Part shown: positions 37,248-48,349 of the stretch, piece by piece
Layout: every line of letters begins with the position of its first letter
Position numbering within the stretch: the first letter of the stretch is position 1
NCBI GenBank assembly: GCA_002104945.1
Contig: MCFH01000010.1
Coordinates: forward strand, 802,501-866,500
Source: Piromyces finnis
Taxonomy: Eukaryota; Neocallimastigomycota; Neocallimastigomycetes; Neocallimastigales; Neocallimastigaceae
Length of the DNA stretch: 64,000 nucleotides
Direction: 5' to 3'
Notes under the pieces: generated by a model
Database searches by the model: none
What the model was told of the DNA's origin: nothing
What the model saw: the letters and a program-made list of their open reading frames with translations, nothing else
Position numbers and translations under genes: made by a program

Positions 37248-37752
37248 CAATTATATCAATAACAATACCAACAATAACAATGATAAAAAAGGACTTAATA
37301 TAGTTTATGATGTTATAATATTTTGCTGTAATTATGATTTCTAATTATTATTATTTTTATTATTATTTAGTTTTTTATATAATCTTTGAATTTATTTTTT
37401 TTTATTTATTTTTTAAAATTAATTTTATTATTATTATTATTTTTTTAAATAATTGATTTAAGGAAAATATTTTCTATTTATTATTATTATATTCATTATC
37501 ATTATTAAAATTAAAAGCTGAATTGGTATTATTATTATTATTTTTATATTTTATTAATTATTAATAAAAAAGTTAAATTGTCTAGACTATTCATTTTTTT
37601 TTTTTTTTTTAATTATGAAAGTGATTAATATTTTTAATTTCACTATATACTTAATATATTCGCAATAAAAACCATTATTAAAATTAATAGGAAAAAGAAT
37701 TATTTTTTGATTGGATTCCTATTTAAAGTAGAAATCATTTCAAAGATTCATT
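36600..37752. other. Intergenic AT-rich stretch
   Basis: Lies 3' of the long minus-strand gene. AAT and TTA simple repeats at 37213-37245 and nearby. No gene seen. Confidence 0.5.
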
Positions 37753-40700
37753 CTATAATTTATAAGATTGATCTTTAATGAGTTGTTCATAATTTGGAGG
37801 TGTTATAACAGGAAATAGGAATGGACTATTGTATGTAGAAGCATCATCTTGTGAAATTAAATTTATATCTACTGAAATAATTTCTTCTTCATCTGAGTAT
37901 TCATCACTAGAAGATGATATGGATGATTTATTATATATTATAGATGTACTTTGATCTGTGGCATTTGGTATATTTTTGTATTCTGTAACTGTAGTTGAAT
38001 CAGATGTACGACTAGTATCTGTTCCAACGGAGAAATCATTATTCTCTAAATTTACATGATGATGAGTATAAGTTGGTGTTGGGGCTGTAAAGCTTTGTTC
38101 CATACTACCGTCTTCTTCAATTCTACTTAATGGAGAATAGTTATTCCTTACCATAATTGAATTGTAGAATGAGAGTGGTGATGCTTTTCTCTGTATAGCT
38201 GTAGTTAAATGATTTGAGCTTTTTGGATATATTGGTGAAGATACTCCAGATGAAAGTAATTTCTTCTTTATGGTGTGGCTTTTAATTAAAGGCGAAGTAT
38301 TATGATACATTACATCATACTTTCTTTTTTCTGGCATTCTATTTGATAATTTTGGAATGTTGGTGTTAATAGTATTTGTGTCTGATTCTTGACTTTTTGA
38401 GACTAATTTTGGCGATTCATTCTTGGTATTATTAATGATATTCTCATTAAAAATGAAAGAGGGAATTGGTTGTGAAGAAGATAATTCTTCATCTTCGATA
38501 CTTTTATTTTCCTGACTACTAGAAGACTCAGTAGAAGATGTATCACGAATTGATTCAGTTCCATTTGAATAATCGTCTATGTTAGATTTAATAAACTTTG
38601 GTGTTGATTCTGGTGTTATATTAGGTGATGGGTTAGGCGAAGAATGATCAGAAAGTATATGAACCTTACCAGGTATAGGATGAAGTTTTCGAGATTGCAT
38701 TTGAAGAATTGAATCTGATATAATATCACGTAATAGTGGAACAGTTGCATCTGGATTTGAATTATAATAGGAGGATGAAAATGATGACTTTAAAGAATCA
38801 ACTTTTGAATCACCTTTTTCCTCTATAACTGGTTGACTATTTACAATTGAAAAGGGTGAAGTTGTCTTTAAGCTAACATTTTCTTGTTCCTTATCTTTAT
38901 TTTTGGTATTATTAAATAATAATGAATTATTTAATGTTTTAGCACTATCTAAACTTTCGGGACTATGATTAAAATAATTTTTAGTTTCTTTATTAATTGT
39001 CATATCTAATGACAAATGATTTACAGTAATGTTCATATTATTATTACCAAAACCATTGTTTTGGTTATTATCATCTTTAGATTTCTTTGAAAATTGAGAT
39101 GAATTTATATTTGATTCGGATGCATCAGTATTTTGAATAAAATGCTGTAAAGAAGTAGATTGACTTTTGCTTTCTGTAGTTTTATTTATACTTTGGGATG
39201 GACTATAAAGAGTCAAAGAGAATGAGGCTTCATTGTCTATATCATCTACCATTGAGTTCTTTTCTTTATTTCTAGTGTTAGTAATAATTGTTGGTGGACG
39301 CATTGATCCAGAATGCTTTCTTTTTCTATGTGTTGAAGAAGAACGTCTTTTTTCCTTTTGCGATGAATATTGTGATCTTTTTGGAACACTATCCTTAATA
39401 CGTTGTGGAAGCTTTTCAGTTTCATTAACAGTATGATGTCCTTCTTTTACATCAGAAGAATAATTAGATGAAGAACAAGAAACTACTGAAGTAGACGATT
39501 TAAGAGATGCTCCACTCCATGGCTCTGAAGTATTCTTCTTCAAAACTGTTTTACTATTTTCTAATTCATTAGCTATATTATCACTTATACCTGACTTTGA
39601 TGAAGATTGCAATGGAGAAGTAACTTTATTGTTGCTTATGATATTTGTATTAGAAGAAACAGCACTTATAGGGCTACTTACTGTTAACTTTTTATATGAT
39701 GGAATAGCATTACTCGAATGATAAGAAAAAGTCGAATGAGTAGAATGTTCAGAAGTTGAATGTGCCAATAATGAATAGCTCTTACTGCTAAATGATGTAT
39801 TCATTTCATGATTTTCATTTATATCTTTAATAGTATCATCTTCATCGTGATTACTTGATTGATTATTATATCCGTAGATATTTTGAACAGTTTGACTTGT
39901 TACTGATGATGTATTACTTTTAGTGGTAGGAAAAGAGCTTTGATAATAATAATTTTTATATTTGTCTAAAGCCATTGGCATTGAGGCATTTTGATATCTT
40001 TGGATTTCAGCAAAATTAAGTGAAGCACTAGAATTTGAATGCATATCATCATCTCTTGAAGATGCAAATGCTAAATGATTAGGTGGATTGATAAGTGAAT
40101 GATGTTGACGACGATATGATTTAGGGGGTTTAGCAGGTTGATTCATAGAATAAAGAGATCTTCTATCAATTAAAAGATTATGACTTCTATCCAACTTTTC
40201 ACCCATTTCTATTCCATAACCATTTGATATATTATCATCATCGTCTTCATTAGTATCAAAACTTTCATTATTAAAATTAACCGATCCATTAAAACTATTA
40301 TTTAAAAACTTTAAATTAATATTTTCATTTTGATATTGACTATTTCCCCCATTGCTTGGATTAGAGTAGTAAGAATATATTGCACTTTTTACCATAGGTC
40401 CGCTTATGTTACTATTAATACTACTAGAATTATTTTCTTTTAAAAGATCAAATATTTTTTCTCTTTCTCTGTCAACTGCTTTGTCTTTTCCTCCATCATT
40501 ATATTTTGAGTTTTTCTGAGAAAATGAAAAGCTAATATTATAATCAAAATTATTTAAGTTACTTGATGAACTGTTAAATGACTGTTTTTTAAACTCATGA
40601 CCTTCTATTATATTGCTATCACTATCATAGTAACTTTTAATTAAAGGATTTATATCAGATTCTGATATTTCTTCAAACTTCATATTTTGAGATGTAGATG

Positions 40701-43407
40701 TTCCTGAAGATTGTGCTTTTCTTTGCTTATTTTTTTCTGGTCTTACTTCAAAAAAATTATAAAGACCTGAAAATTCCTTTCCTTTTCTTTGAGTATTTGT
40801 ATTATCTATTTCTTGTTCTGAATCATTAATACTTGGAATGATTGACCCTTCTTTTCGAACATCCATATAAATTGATCTAGAAATAGATGATGAAGAAACA
40901 GAAAGAGTTTTCTTACTTGAGGCTGTTTCTTCAATTATTTCTTTTCTATCATCTTCATTTTCTTCATCTTCTTCAATCACAACAGATGAACTGATATAAC
41001 TTGAATTACTCTTTTCTTTTAATTCCTTAATATTCTTACCATCTTCGACCACGTTACTTACATTTTTTAATGAAAGCGAAGGCAATTCATTATCTAATGG
41101 AGAACGTTGGTATGAAGTACGTTTTTTTGAAGGAAGTGGTGAAATAGAAGTACGTTTGGAATATGGGGAATGAGAAGGTACTGAAGTAGTATTAGAAGAT
41201 ACTGTAGAAATAGATGGTTTTTTATATAATTTTAATACTAAACTATTATGATCATTATGATCTGAAATTTCAGAATAGTTTGAAATCAATGAAAGTCTTT
41301 GCTTTGAATAATAACGAGAAGAGCGTTCACTATTTCTTTTATTTTCAGTTTTTATATTTTCATCAATACTATAAGTTAATGATGTATGCTTATCTCCATT
41401 ATCGGATAACGGACTATGTATAAAATGTCTACTACCTCTATTATTTCTTTTTGCATTATTTAGGGAATCACTACTAGGGCTTACAGAGGAATTTAATGCT
41501 GCTGAATTCTCCAATTTATCAATAAGCAATGACACACGAGTTAAAGCAGAAGATTCATTTTTATCCTTTTCTTCCATTTCTTCTAATGTTTCTTTATCAG
41601 TTTTTTTCCATGAAAGTTTTGCAGCAGTGGCAGGTGATGGTGTATTCTCATATGTTTCATAAATATCTTTATTTTCTTCTATTACAATTACTTCATCATC
41701 AATTTTTTCTTCATCTAATTTACTTTCTTCATTAAGTTGATTTTCAATTTCGGATGTCATTACAGAAAGACGTTTATTAGAAATAAGACTAATTGGTCTT
41801 GGAGAAACCAATTCTTCATCTACAACATTATGTACACTATGAGCGCTTTGGGCACTATGAATACTTTGTAAACTTTGAATGCTGTGACGAAATTTTGTTT
41901 TTTCTATTTGATGCTCAGAAAGAATAGAACTATGTTTATCTATTAATACTGGTGTTAATTGTTCAGTATAAGAAAGATGTTTCCTAACCTTTATAACCTT
42001 TACTTTATCAGATGGTAATCTTGCTGATTGAGAGCGTAAAGCATTGGCTTCTTTTAATTCAGCCAAACTTATATTTGATAAAATTGGTTTTAATTGTTCA
42101 GTATAAGAACGACGATTTTCTACTTTTTTCTTCTTTAATGTTATTTCTCCATCTTTTTTAATGTTATCTTGATTCTCTTTATTATTATTATCAATTGAAT
42201 TTCTCAATGATGATGAACTATATTTTTCTTGATTTTGAAGCAAAGATATTCTTTTATCATCTGAAATTATATCTGTTCCTTGGGTATCTAATGTAGTGTT
42301 TGAGAGCTCATAATGGCCATAACTAGATTTTTGTGCCATAGATTCAGTAGTTGCTGTAATCAATGATGTTGATAATGGTTTAGTTGTAAAAAATGAAGGG
42401 GATTCATCTTGATTTTGAATAAATGGGCTGTTACTAGATCTATTTAGAAGTCTATGTTTTGGCACTGTAGAAGAAGATTGCACAATGGAATTTGGGGAAA
42501 TAGTTTTAGGTGAAATTTTATAACCATTTTTCGATGAATTTCCATATTTTAATCCAGAAGTATTTATTCTAAGATCTTCATGAATAGAAGAAATGACTTG
42601 AGGACGAGATAAATAACCTCTTATTGTTGATCTGTTTGTTGTTGTAGGAATATATGACATTGAGTTAATGTTATTTATATTAGTATTTGTAGTAATTGTT
42701 GTTGTTGTGGTTGTGGAAATTGTTGTGGCCGAATCTATTGGACTATTAATATTGTGATTTGGAACTTCATCATAGAATAACATATTATTATGGCTATTTA
42801 AATAAAGCGAAGGTGGTTGCTGTACTGCATCTTGCGCTTGATAGGCTATAGGATCTTGTAGAAGATTCAAAGAATAAGAAGATTGATGACGATAATTATC
42901 AGTTGTATTATTTAATGAATAATAAGAATAGGATGGCTTTAGACTATGAACGCTTTGAGTCGTTGTATTTATACTATTTAAGCTTTGATATTTATCTCTT
43001 GATTTTCCTTGCATCTCACTTGTACCTTCACTTATATAACTTAACTTATCTTTTCTTGTATTATTTTTATTATCATAAGAAACATAGTTTGATAATGATG
43101 TTATATTATCATCATCTTCATAACCATCAATATATGCTACTTTTTTAATTCCACCTTGATTTGTTGTATTATTTTCATTTTGAACATATGATAGGAAATT
43201 GTAATGTGTAGTTAATACTGAATTATTATTTGATGATAGTTGCCTTTCTTTTCCTCGTGTTTCTCTATATAATTCAAGCTTTAAGCGTTTTACTTTACGT
43301 TTATAATATTCCACATAAATACAACTTACTAACAATACTAATAAAATTACAACGATAACACCCCCGTAAATTAAATATGTCTTTGTATTATCTTGTTCTG
43401 GCATCAT
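37753..43407 (-). CDS. Large membrane-anchored Ser/Asn-rich protein, function unknown
   Basis: Uninterrupted frame of 1884 codons, the longest in the window. The N-terminus has a short polar stretch (1-11), one hydrophobic segment LIYGGVIVVILLVLLVSCIYV (about 12-32) and a basic cluster KRKVKRLKLELYRETRGK, which predicts N-out/C-in insertion with almost the whole chain in the cytosol. The rest is low complexity: Ser, Asn, Thr and Lys with repeated basic-SP and SS runs suggesting heavy phosphorylation. A short motif is duplicated: RRSYTEQLKPIL (about 434) and RKHLSYTEQLTPVL (about 477). No globular domain or catalytic motif recognised. The start is chosen at the first of two adjacent Met codons. 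The absence of introns is unusual beside its intron-rich neighbours. A sensor or scaffold is possible but is only inference. Confidence 0.85.
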   Translation of the reverse strand: MMPEQDNTKTYLIYGGVIVVILLVLLVSCIYVEYYKRKVKRLKLELYRETRGKERQLSSNNNSVLTTHYNFLSYVQNENNTTNQGGIKKVAYIDGYEDDDNITSLSNYVSYDNKNNTRKDKLSYISEGTSEMQGKSRDKYQSLNSINTTTQSVHSLKPSYSYYSLNNTTDNYRHQSSYSLNLLQDPIAYQAQDAVQQPPSLYLNSHNNMLFYDEVPNHNINSPIDSATTISTTTTTTITTNTNINNINSMSYIPTTTNRSTIRGYLSRPQVISSIHEDLRINTSGLKYGNSSKNGYKISPKTISPNSIVQSSSTVPKHRLLNRSSNSPFIQNQDESPSFFTTKPLSTSLITATTESMAQKSSYGHYELSNTTLDTQGTDIISDDKRISLLQNQEKYSSSSLRNSIDNNNKENQDNIKKDGEITLKKKKVENRRSYTEQLKPILSNISLAELKEANALRSQSARLPSDKVKVIKVRKHLSYTEQLTPVLIDKHSSILSEHQIEKTKFRHSIQSLQSIHSAQSAHSVHNVVDEELVSPRPISLISNKRLSVMTSEIENQLNEESKLDEEKIDDEVIVIEENKDIYETYENTPSPATAAKLSWKKTDKETLEEMEEKDKNESSALTRVSLLIDKLENSAALNSSVSPSSDSLNNAKRNNRGSRHFIHSPLSDNGDKHTSLTYSIDENIKTENKRNSERSSRYYSKQRLSLISNYSEISDHNDHNSLVLKLYKKPSISTVSSNTTSVPSHSPYSKRTSISPLPSKKRTSYQRSPLDNELPSLSLKNVSNVVEDGKNIKELKEKSNSSYISSSVVIEEDEENEDDRKEIIEETASSKKTLSVSSSSISRSIYMDVRKEGSIIPSINDSEQEIDNTNTQRKGKEFSGLYNFFEVRPEKNKQRKAQSSGTSTSQNMKFEEISESDINPLIKSYYDSDSNIIEGHEFKKQSFNSSSSNLNNFDYNISFSFSQKNSKYNDGGKDKAVDREREKIFDLLKENNSSSINSNISGPMVKSAIYSYYSNPSNGGNSQYQNENINLKFLNNSFNGSVNFNNESFDTNEDDDDNISNGYGIEMGEKLDRSHNLLIDRRSLYSMNQPAKPPKSYRRQHHSLINPPNHLAFASSRDDDMHSNSSASLNFAEIQRYQNASMPMALDKYKNYYYQSSFPTTKSNTSSVTSQTVQNIYGYNNQSSNHDEDDTIKDINENHEMNTSFSSKSYSLLAHSTSEHSTHSTFSYHSSNAIPSYKKLTVSSPISAVSSNTNIISNNKVTSPLQSSSKSGISDNIANELENSKTVLKKNTSEPWSGASLKSSTSVVSCSSSNYSSDVKEGHHTVNETEKLPQRIKDSVPKRSQYSSQKEKRRSSSTHRKRKHSGSMRPPTIITNTRNKEKNSMVDDIDNEASFSLTLYSPSQSINKTTESKSQSTSLQHFIQNTDASESNINSSQFSKKSKDDNNQNNGFGNNNMNITVNHLSLDMTINKETKNYFNHSPESLDSAKTLNNSLLFNNTKNKDKEQENVSLKTTSPFSIVNSQPVIEEKGDSKVDSLKSSFSSSYYNSNPDATVPLLRDIISDSILQMQSRKLHPIPGKVHILSDHSSPNPSPNITPESTPKFIKSNIDDYSNGTESIRDTSSTESSSSQENKSIEDEELSSSQPIPSFIFNENIINNTKNESPKLVSKSQESDTNTINTNIPKLSNRMPEKRKYDVMYHNTSPLIKSHTIKKKLLSSGVSSPIYPKSSNHLTTAIQRKASPLSFYNSIMVRNNYSPLSRIEEDGSMEQSFTAPTPTYTHHHVNLENNDFSVGTDTSRTSDSTTVTEYKNIPNATDQSTSIIYNKSSISSSSDEYSDEEEIISVDINLISQDDASTYNSPFLFPVITPPNYEQLIKDQSYKL

Positions 43408-45281
43408 TTATACATTTAATATTATTTTATAAAAACTTAATTTAGTAAATAATAAATGCTTATTTATTTATATTGATATTCATTTATAAAAAATACAATT
43501 TTTTGAATATTTTATATTATTTAATTATTTTAGTTTTAAATAATTTTTATGATATATTGGTGATTTAAAAATACTTTTAATGTTTAATTATACTATTCCT
43601 TTTATTGTTAAAAGAATTATAATTGATATTATATATCTAATTAACATAAATAATAAAAATATAATTTAAAATATCTTGATATATAATATTTCGGATTTAT
43701 TTCTATAACAAATTTTTCATATAAATTATTTCTTTACTTTTCAAAAAGAAAAAAATTTATTCTTAATTCAATAATAAGTGAAAAAAAGTTGTTTTTTTTT
43801 TTTTCCCGTTTTTTTCGATAATCTAAAATTTTATAATATGAAATATTTATACTTTTTGATTTTGTGTATGGTATATTTTTTATAAGTGCAATAAACAATT
43901 ATTGAATTATTTATTAATAAATAATAATTCGTGATCCTTTTTTTTTTTTTTTTGAAAAAATCTTATTATTTGAATTTTGAAAAAATTAAAACATATATAG
44001 ATATAAATATTTGTATTTTAATCTTTTATATTTAAATGAAAATTGTAATACTTTAAATCTATATATATTGTCCAAAATTTTTTGTTTTATTTTATTGTTA
44101 CTTTTTTTTTTATATTATTATTATTTTTGTTTTTGTTTTTCTTAATAGAATTATCAATATAAGATAACTATTGAATTTAAAAATACCAATTTAATCTAAT
44201 ACACCTTTGTTTTTTATTTTTAAATAATTGATTTCTGTCATAAATTGACTTTCATTTACAAATTATATTTTTATATTTTCATTTTTTCATTTTTTTTTTT
44301 CTCTCTTCCAATTTTATTTAATAAATAATAATTATAATAAATTACTTTATTACAATTATTATTATAATTTTATTATTAATATTATTATAATACTAATAAT
44401 ACTATAATAAAATTTTGTAATATATATTTTTTTTTTTAGAAAGAAGAAAAATATAAAAATTAATTATTGAATAAAAAAGTTTGTACTATTCCACTAATAT
44501 ATATTTATTAAATAATTTTAATTAATAATTATTCTTACAAATATGATCATTAACTGTATCATTTTAATTTTTAAGCTATATTTGGATTTAATAATAATTG
44601 TAATAGGTGATAGAGGATGAATAATTAAATAGTTATTATCATTTATTAAAAAATAAGATTTATTATTCTTTTTTTGTACAATATAATTTTATATTGTGTA
44701 TTATATTTTTATTATTAAAAATTCTTATTTTATTTTATATATATTAAACAGAGTTTGTATTACAAATTCTTTTTCTCACTGGTTTATTTATAATATATAA
44801 AATATAGATTAATTTTTTAATATAAATAAATAAATACATAAATAAATAAATACATAAATAAATAAATAAATAAATACATAAATACATAAATAAATAAAAG
44901 TTATTTATGATTAAAATATGGCTCTAACTTTACTATATAATAAAATTTATAGTTAAATAACCTTTTTATTATAGTATTATAGTAAGGGCTTCAAAAAAAA
45001 CATATAATAAAATAATAAAAAACATTATTTATAAAATATTTTCTATTAATGATACTATATATACTTAATAGAAAACTATTAGATGCAAGAGATAACAAAG
45101 AATAATAATAAAAGTTATATTGAAAAATGAAAATCAATTTAATTTGAAGAGTTAAAACGTTTTGTAAGGAGAAATTAAATCTAATAATAATAAAAAAAGA
45201 ATAATGTAAAAACTATTATTCCTTTTTTTTACAATATATTATATATATGAATTTCGAAGAAATCTTTATTATTGATAATGG

Positions 45282-45320
<39 letters not shown>

Positions 45321-45790
45321 GTATAGATTTTATATTACATATAACAATAGTCATATATTGATATTAATAGAAAAAACTTTTAATTTATTAAAGTATATAT
45401 ATACAAATATTTTTAATTTATATAATATTTCTATTGTTTTAAAACATATCTAAAATAGTTTTGTGTAACTATAAAAATTTATTTTTTAATAAATTAAAAA
45501 AAATTGAAATTAATTAAAAAAGTATTATAATATTTAAAAATTTAGGAATTATTATTAATTTAAAATTTTATTGGATGAAATGAAAAATACTATATGAAAT
45601 TTGAAACTTTTATTAATGATATCTAAAAAATATATATAATAAGGTTTTTCATTTTATAAAGAAAATGAATAGTATTCTAACTTTATTTCTAATAGTTTGA
45701 TATATAAAAAACTGTGTTAATTTTTAGCCAAATTTATATTTTCCAAAAAAAAAAAAAAAAGGTAAAAAAATGTCTCAATGTAATTTTTTT
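43408..45790. other. Intergenic AT desert with simple repeats
   Basis: Promoter side of the 1884-codon gene. Holds an AAATAAATACAT-type interrupted tetranucleotide array (44823-44900) and an ATT run (45282-45320). No coding sequence seen. Confidence 0.5.
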
Positions 45791-45796
45791 AACTTA

Positions 45797-46235
45797 CTCT
45801 GATTGATGGGCGAAATGTACTCGTAAGTCCCAATGGTGATTCTTAGAGAAACGTTGGCTCCTTTCTATTGCTAGGTAGTTGTAATCCTCCTTGTCTGTCA
45901 TACTGAATTTTCAGCTTCGACTCTCACTTAATCCATGTACATTAGATGTAATTATAATGCTAAGTCTCATATAGTGAACTTGATCACGTGTTAAATGCCT
46001 AATGTTTACAATTAAATTAAGGAATGTAGACTAAGGCACCATTTTTGAAGTCATAAGTTGAAATGTTCCATTTAAACTTCAATCCTCTAAGACCGGCTAG
46101 ATGAGTGTTCATATCAGTAGTAAATTAGAAAGTGAATTAATATTTACCTGAATATCATAACTTAACCTATGGAAGAACCCAATGGGGAAAATCCACTGGG
46201 ACGACAGTGTCACATGATACGTGACTTCAGGTCAA
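45797..46235 (-). mobile_element. SINE-like retroposon, copy 3, old and diverged
   Basis: Minus-oriented copy of the same family as 9354-9846 and 21846-22448, recognisable by TTCTTAGAGAAACGTTGGCTC, TGTACATTAGATG, CCGGCTAGA and ACCTGAATATCATAAC blocks. It carries many substitutions and deletions. The poly(A) and duplications are no longer clear. Its 5' end (46200-46235) does not match the tRNA-like head of copy 2 and instead reads through ACGTATCATGTGACACTGTCGTCCC in the element direction. Confidence 0.8.
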
Positions 46236-48175
46236 TTCACATAAAGGTTAAGATAATAATAAATTAATAATAACTTTAATTAATAATAAAATTAATTAAT
46301 AAAAAAAATTACTATGTCTAATATAAATATAATTAATATTAAATAATTAAAATAATGTTCTTGATTTTATAATTAAGTTCCAAAGATAATAAGATATAAT
46401 AAAAAGGAATTTTAGTAATAGTTTAGTAATATCAATAGTGAATAAATATTATATTTGTTTAAGTAAAATGATTATTTAAATATGTATTATTAGTAAATAA
46501 ATGTATAATATATTTTAATAAATAAAGATAAATATCTAATAATAATAAAATGATTCTTATGTTTAAATAATAAATAAATAAAAAATAATTAATTAATAAA
46601 TATATCTCATAATTATTAATAACTGGTATATATTATTTCAGCATAATTCCTTGTTACATCCTTTAAATAATAAAATTATGATTTTTTATTTAATAAAATA
46701 TCATACAATGTAATGAAATTGTTTCTTAATATTATTTGAATAATAAAAACATTAATATACTATATTTATTATTATTAAATATTTATAATATTATTAATAA
46801 TATTAAGAATGATGATATTATAAACATTATATAGGATTATTTTATATTATTCTTTTTATTTAAAAGTAAAATAAAAAATTATATTTGAAAATTTATTATT
46901 ATAATCAATGATAAATATACAAATAATTATAAAGTATTATATTTAGAAGATTTAGAAGATTATATTCCATATTAATAAATAAAATTGAAAGTTAATTATT
47001 AGAAACATATACAAATATGTTTATTCATAAACATATAATGTAGAATAATATGTAATAAATGTATTGGAAAATAGGAATATAATAAATATTTTATATATAG
47101 ATAATTTTCTATAATAATTATATGTTCATTAAATATATTTTAATATAGTTAATATATCTAAACTAAATAAAAGTTTTATGTGAAATAGATTACATTTCTT
47201 TTATGAATTTAGCTATCCATTAGATTTTATAGGAATTTTTTTTTGATATTTTATATATTTTGACTATTTTATTTTGAAAAAATATGTTAATAACACATCA
47301 AATATAATAAAATATAAAAATATAAATGTACATATATTTATATATAAATTTTAAATAATCAAATATTTATAATATTATGTTATACATATTTCTTGGTTTA
47401 AACATTATTAAAATTCAAAGGAAAATTTTATTAATATCAAAAAAAAGTAATAAAATGAACACTTTATATATATATATATTTAGAAATTTATTAAATATAC
47501 TTTTTAAATAGAATGAAAATATTTTCTTTTTAATTTCAATAAATACAAATTAACTTATTTAGTTAATACCGATATTTTTTTAAACTATTTTAATATTTAT
47601 TATATAATTTTTTTTATTAATCCCAAGCTTCTAAAGTTTTTGTAAATATTTCAATTTATCCATTTTTTATATAAATTTTTTTATTTTTATTATAAAAATT
47701 CTTAAAATTTTATTTATATATAAATACAGATGTATCCTTCATTTAATAATGAAACAAACTAAATTATAAAACACGAACAATAATAATATTAATTGTGAAT
47801 TAAAGTATAAACAATGTATTATTTGTATATTATAAAACTATTTTTTTAATTTACTTATTTTACATTTTATTATTTATTTTTAATCAATAACTATATAATT
47901 ATTTTTATAAATAATTTTTTTATACAATTATCATATTATATTATTACTATTTTCCTTGTAATTTACAATTTAAAAATGTTAATATTTATTAATTTTTAAT
48001 CATAATAAATCATTTTACTATTTGAATTATTGAATAGCATTATTAATACCACTTTTTTTTTTAATGTATTAAATTTTTATTAATTATTTTTTTAATTATT
48101 ATTATTATTATTATTATATTTATTATTTTCTTTTTATAATGCGAGCCTTTTTTGAGATGGAAAAGGTATAGATAT
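46236..48175. other. Intergenic AT desert
   Basis: About 1.9 kb with no feature beyond AT-rich simple sequence. Confidence 0.5.
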
Positions 48176-48349
48176 TTAAATACGTTTTAATTCACCAAAT
48201 AATTGACCACAGACTTTACATTTACCACCTGAAGCTTGTTTCATAGCACATTTTTTACAAAGGCATGGATGATCACAACCAACAGTTCTGTAAGCAATTG
48301 GTTGCTTTTTGCAAACAAGACACATATTTTCATTATTTTCACCTTCCAT
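48176..48349 (-). CDS. 57-residue RING-like zinc-finger protein
   Basis: Short intronless frame with a clear zinc-binding pattern: CLVCKKQPIAYRTVGCDHP, then CLCKKCAMKQASGGKCKVCG, that is C-x2-C, C-x-H, C-x2-C, C-x2-C in C3HC4 RING order. The rest of the protein is only an acidic MEGENNEN start and a basic KRI end, so it is a single bare RING-type domain. The strong codon structure and all-coherent Cys/His spacing inside AT-desert DNA argue that it is real. Stand-alone RINGs may act as E3 ubiquitin ligases or partners, but the target is unknown. The H-x3-C spacing differs slightly from the standard H-x2-C. It could also be the terminal exon of a larger gene, though I found no upstream exon. 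Confidence 0.75.
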   Translation of the reverse strand: MEGENNENMCLVCKKQPIAYRTVGCDHPCLCKKCAMKQASGGKCKVCGQLFGELKRI

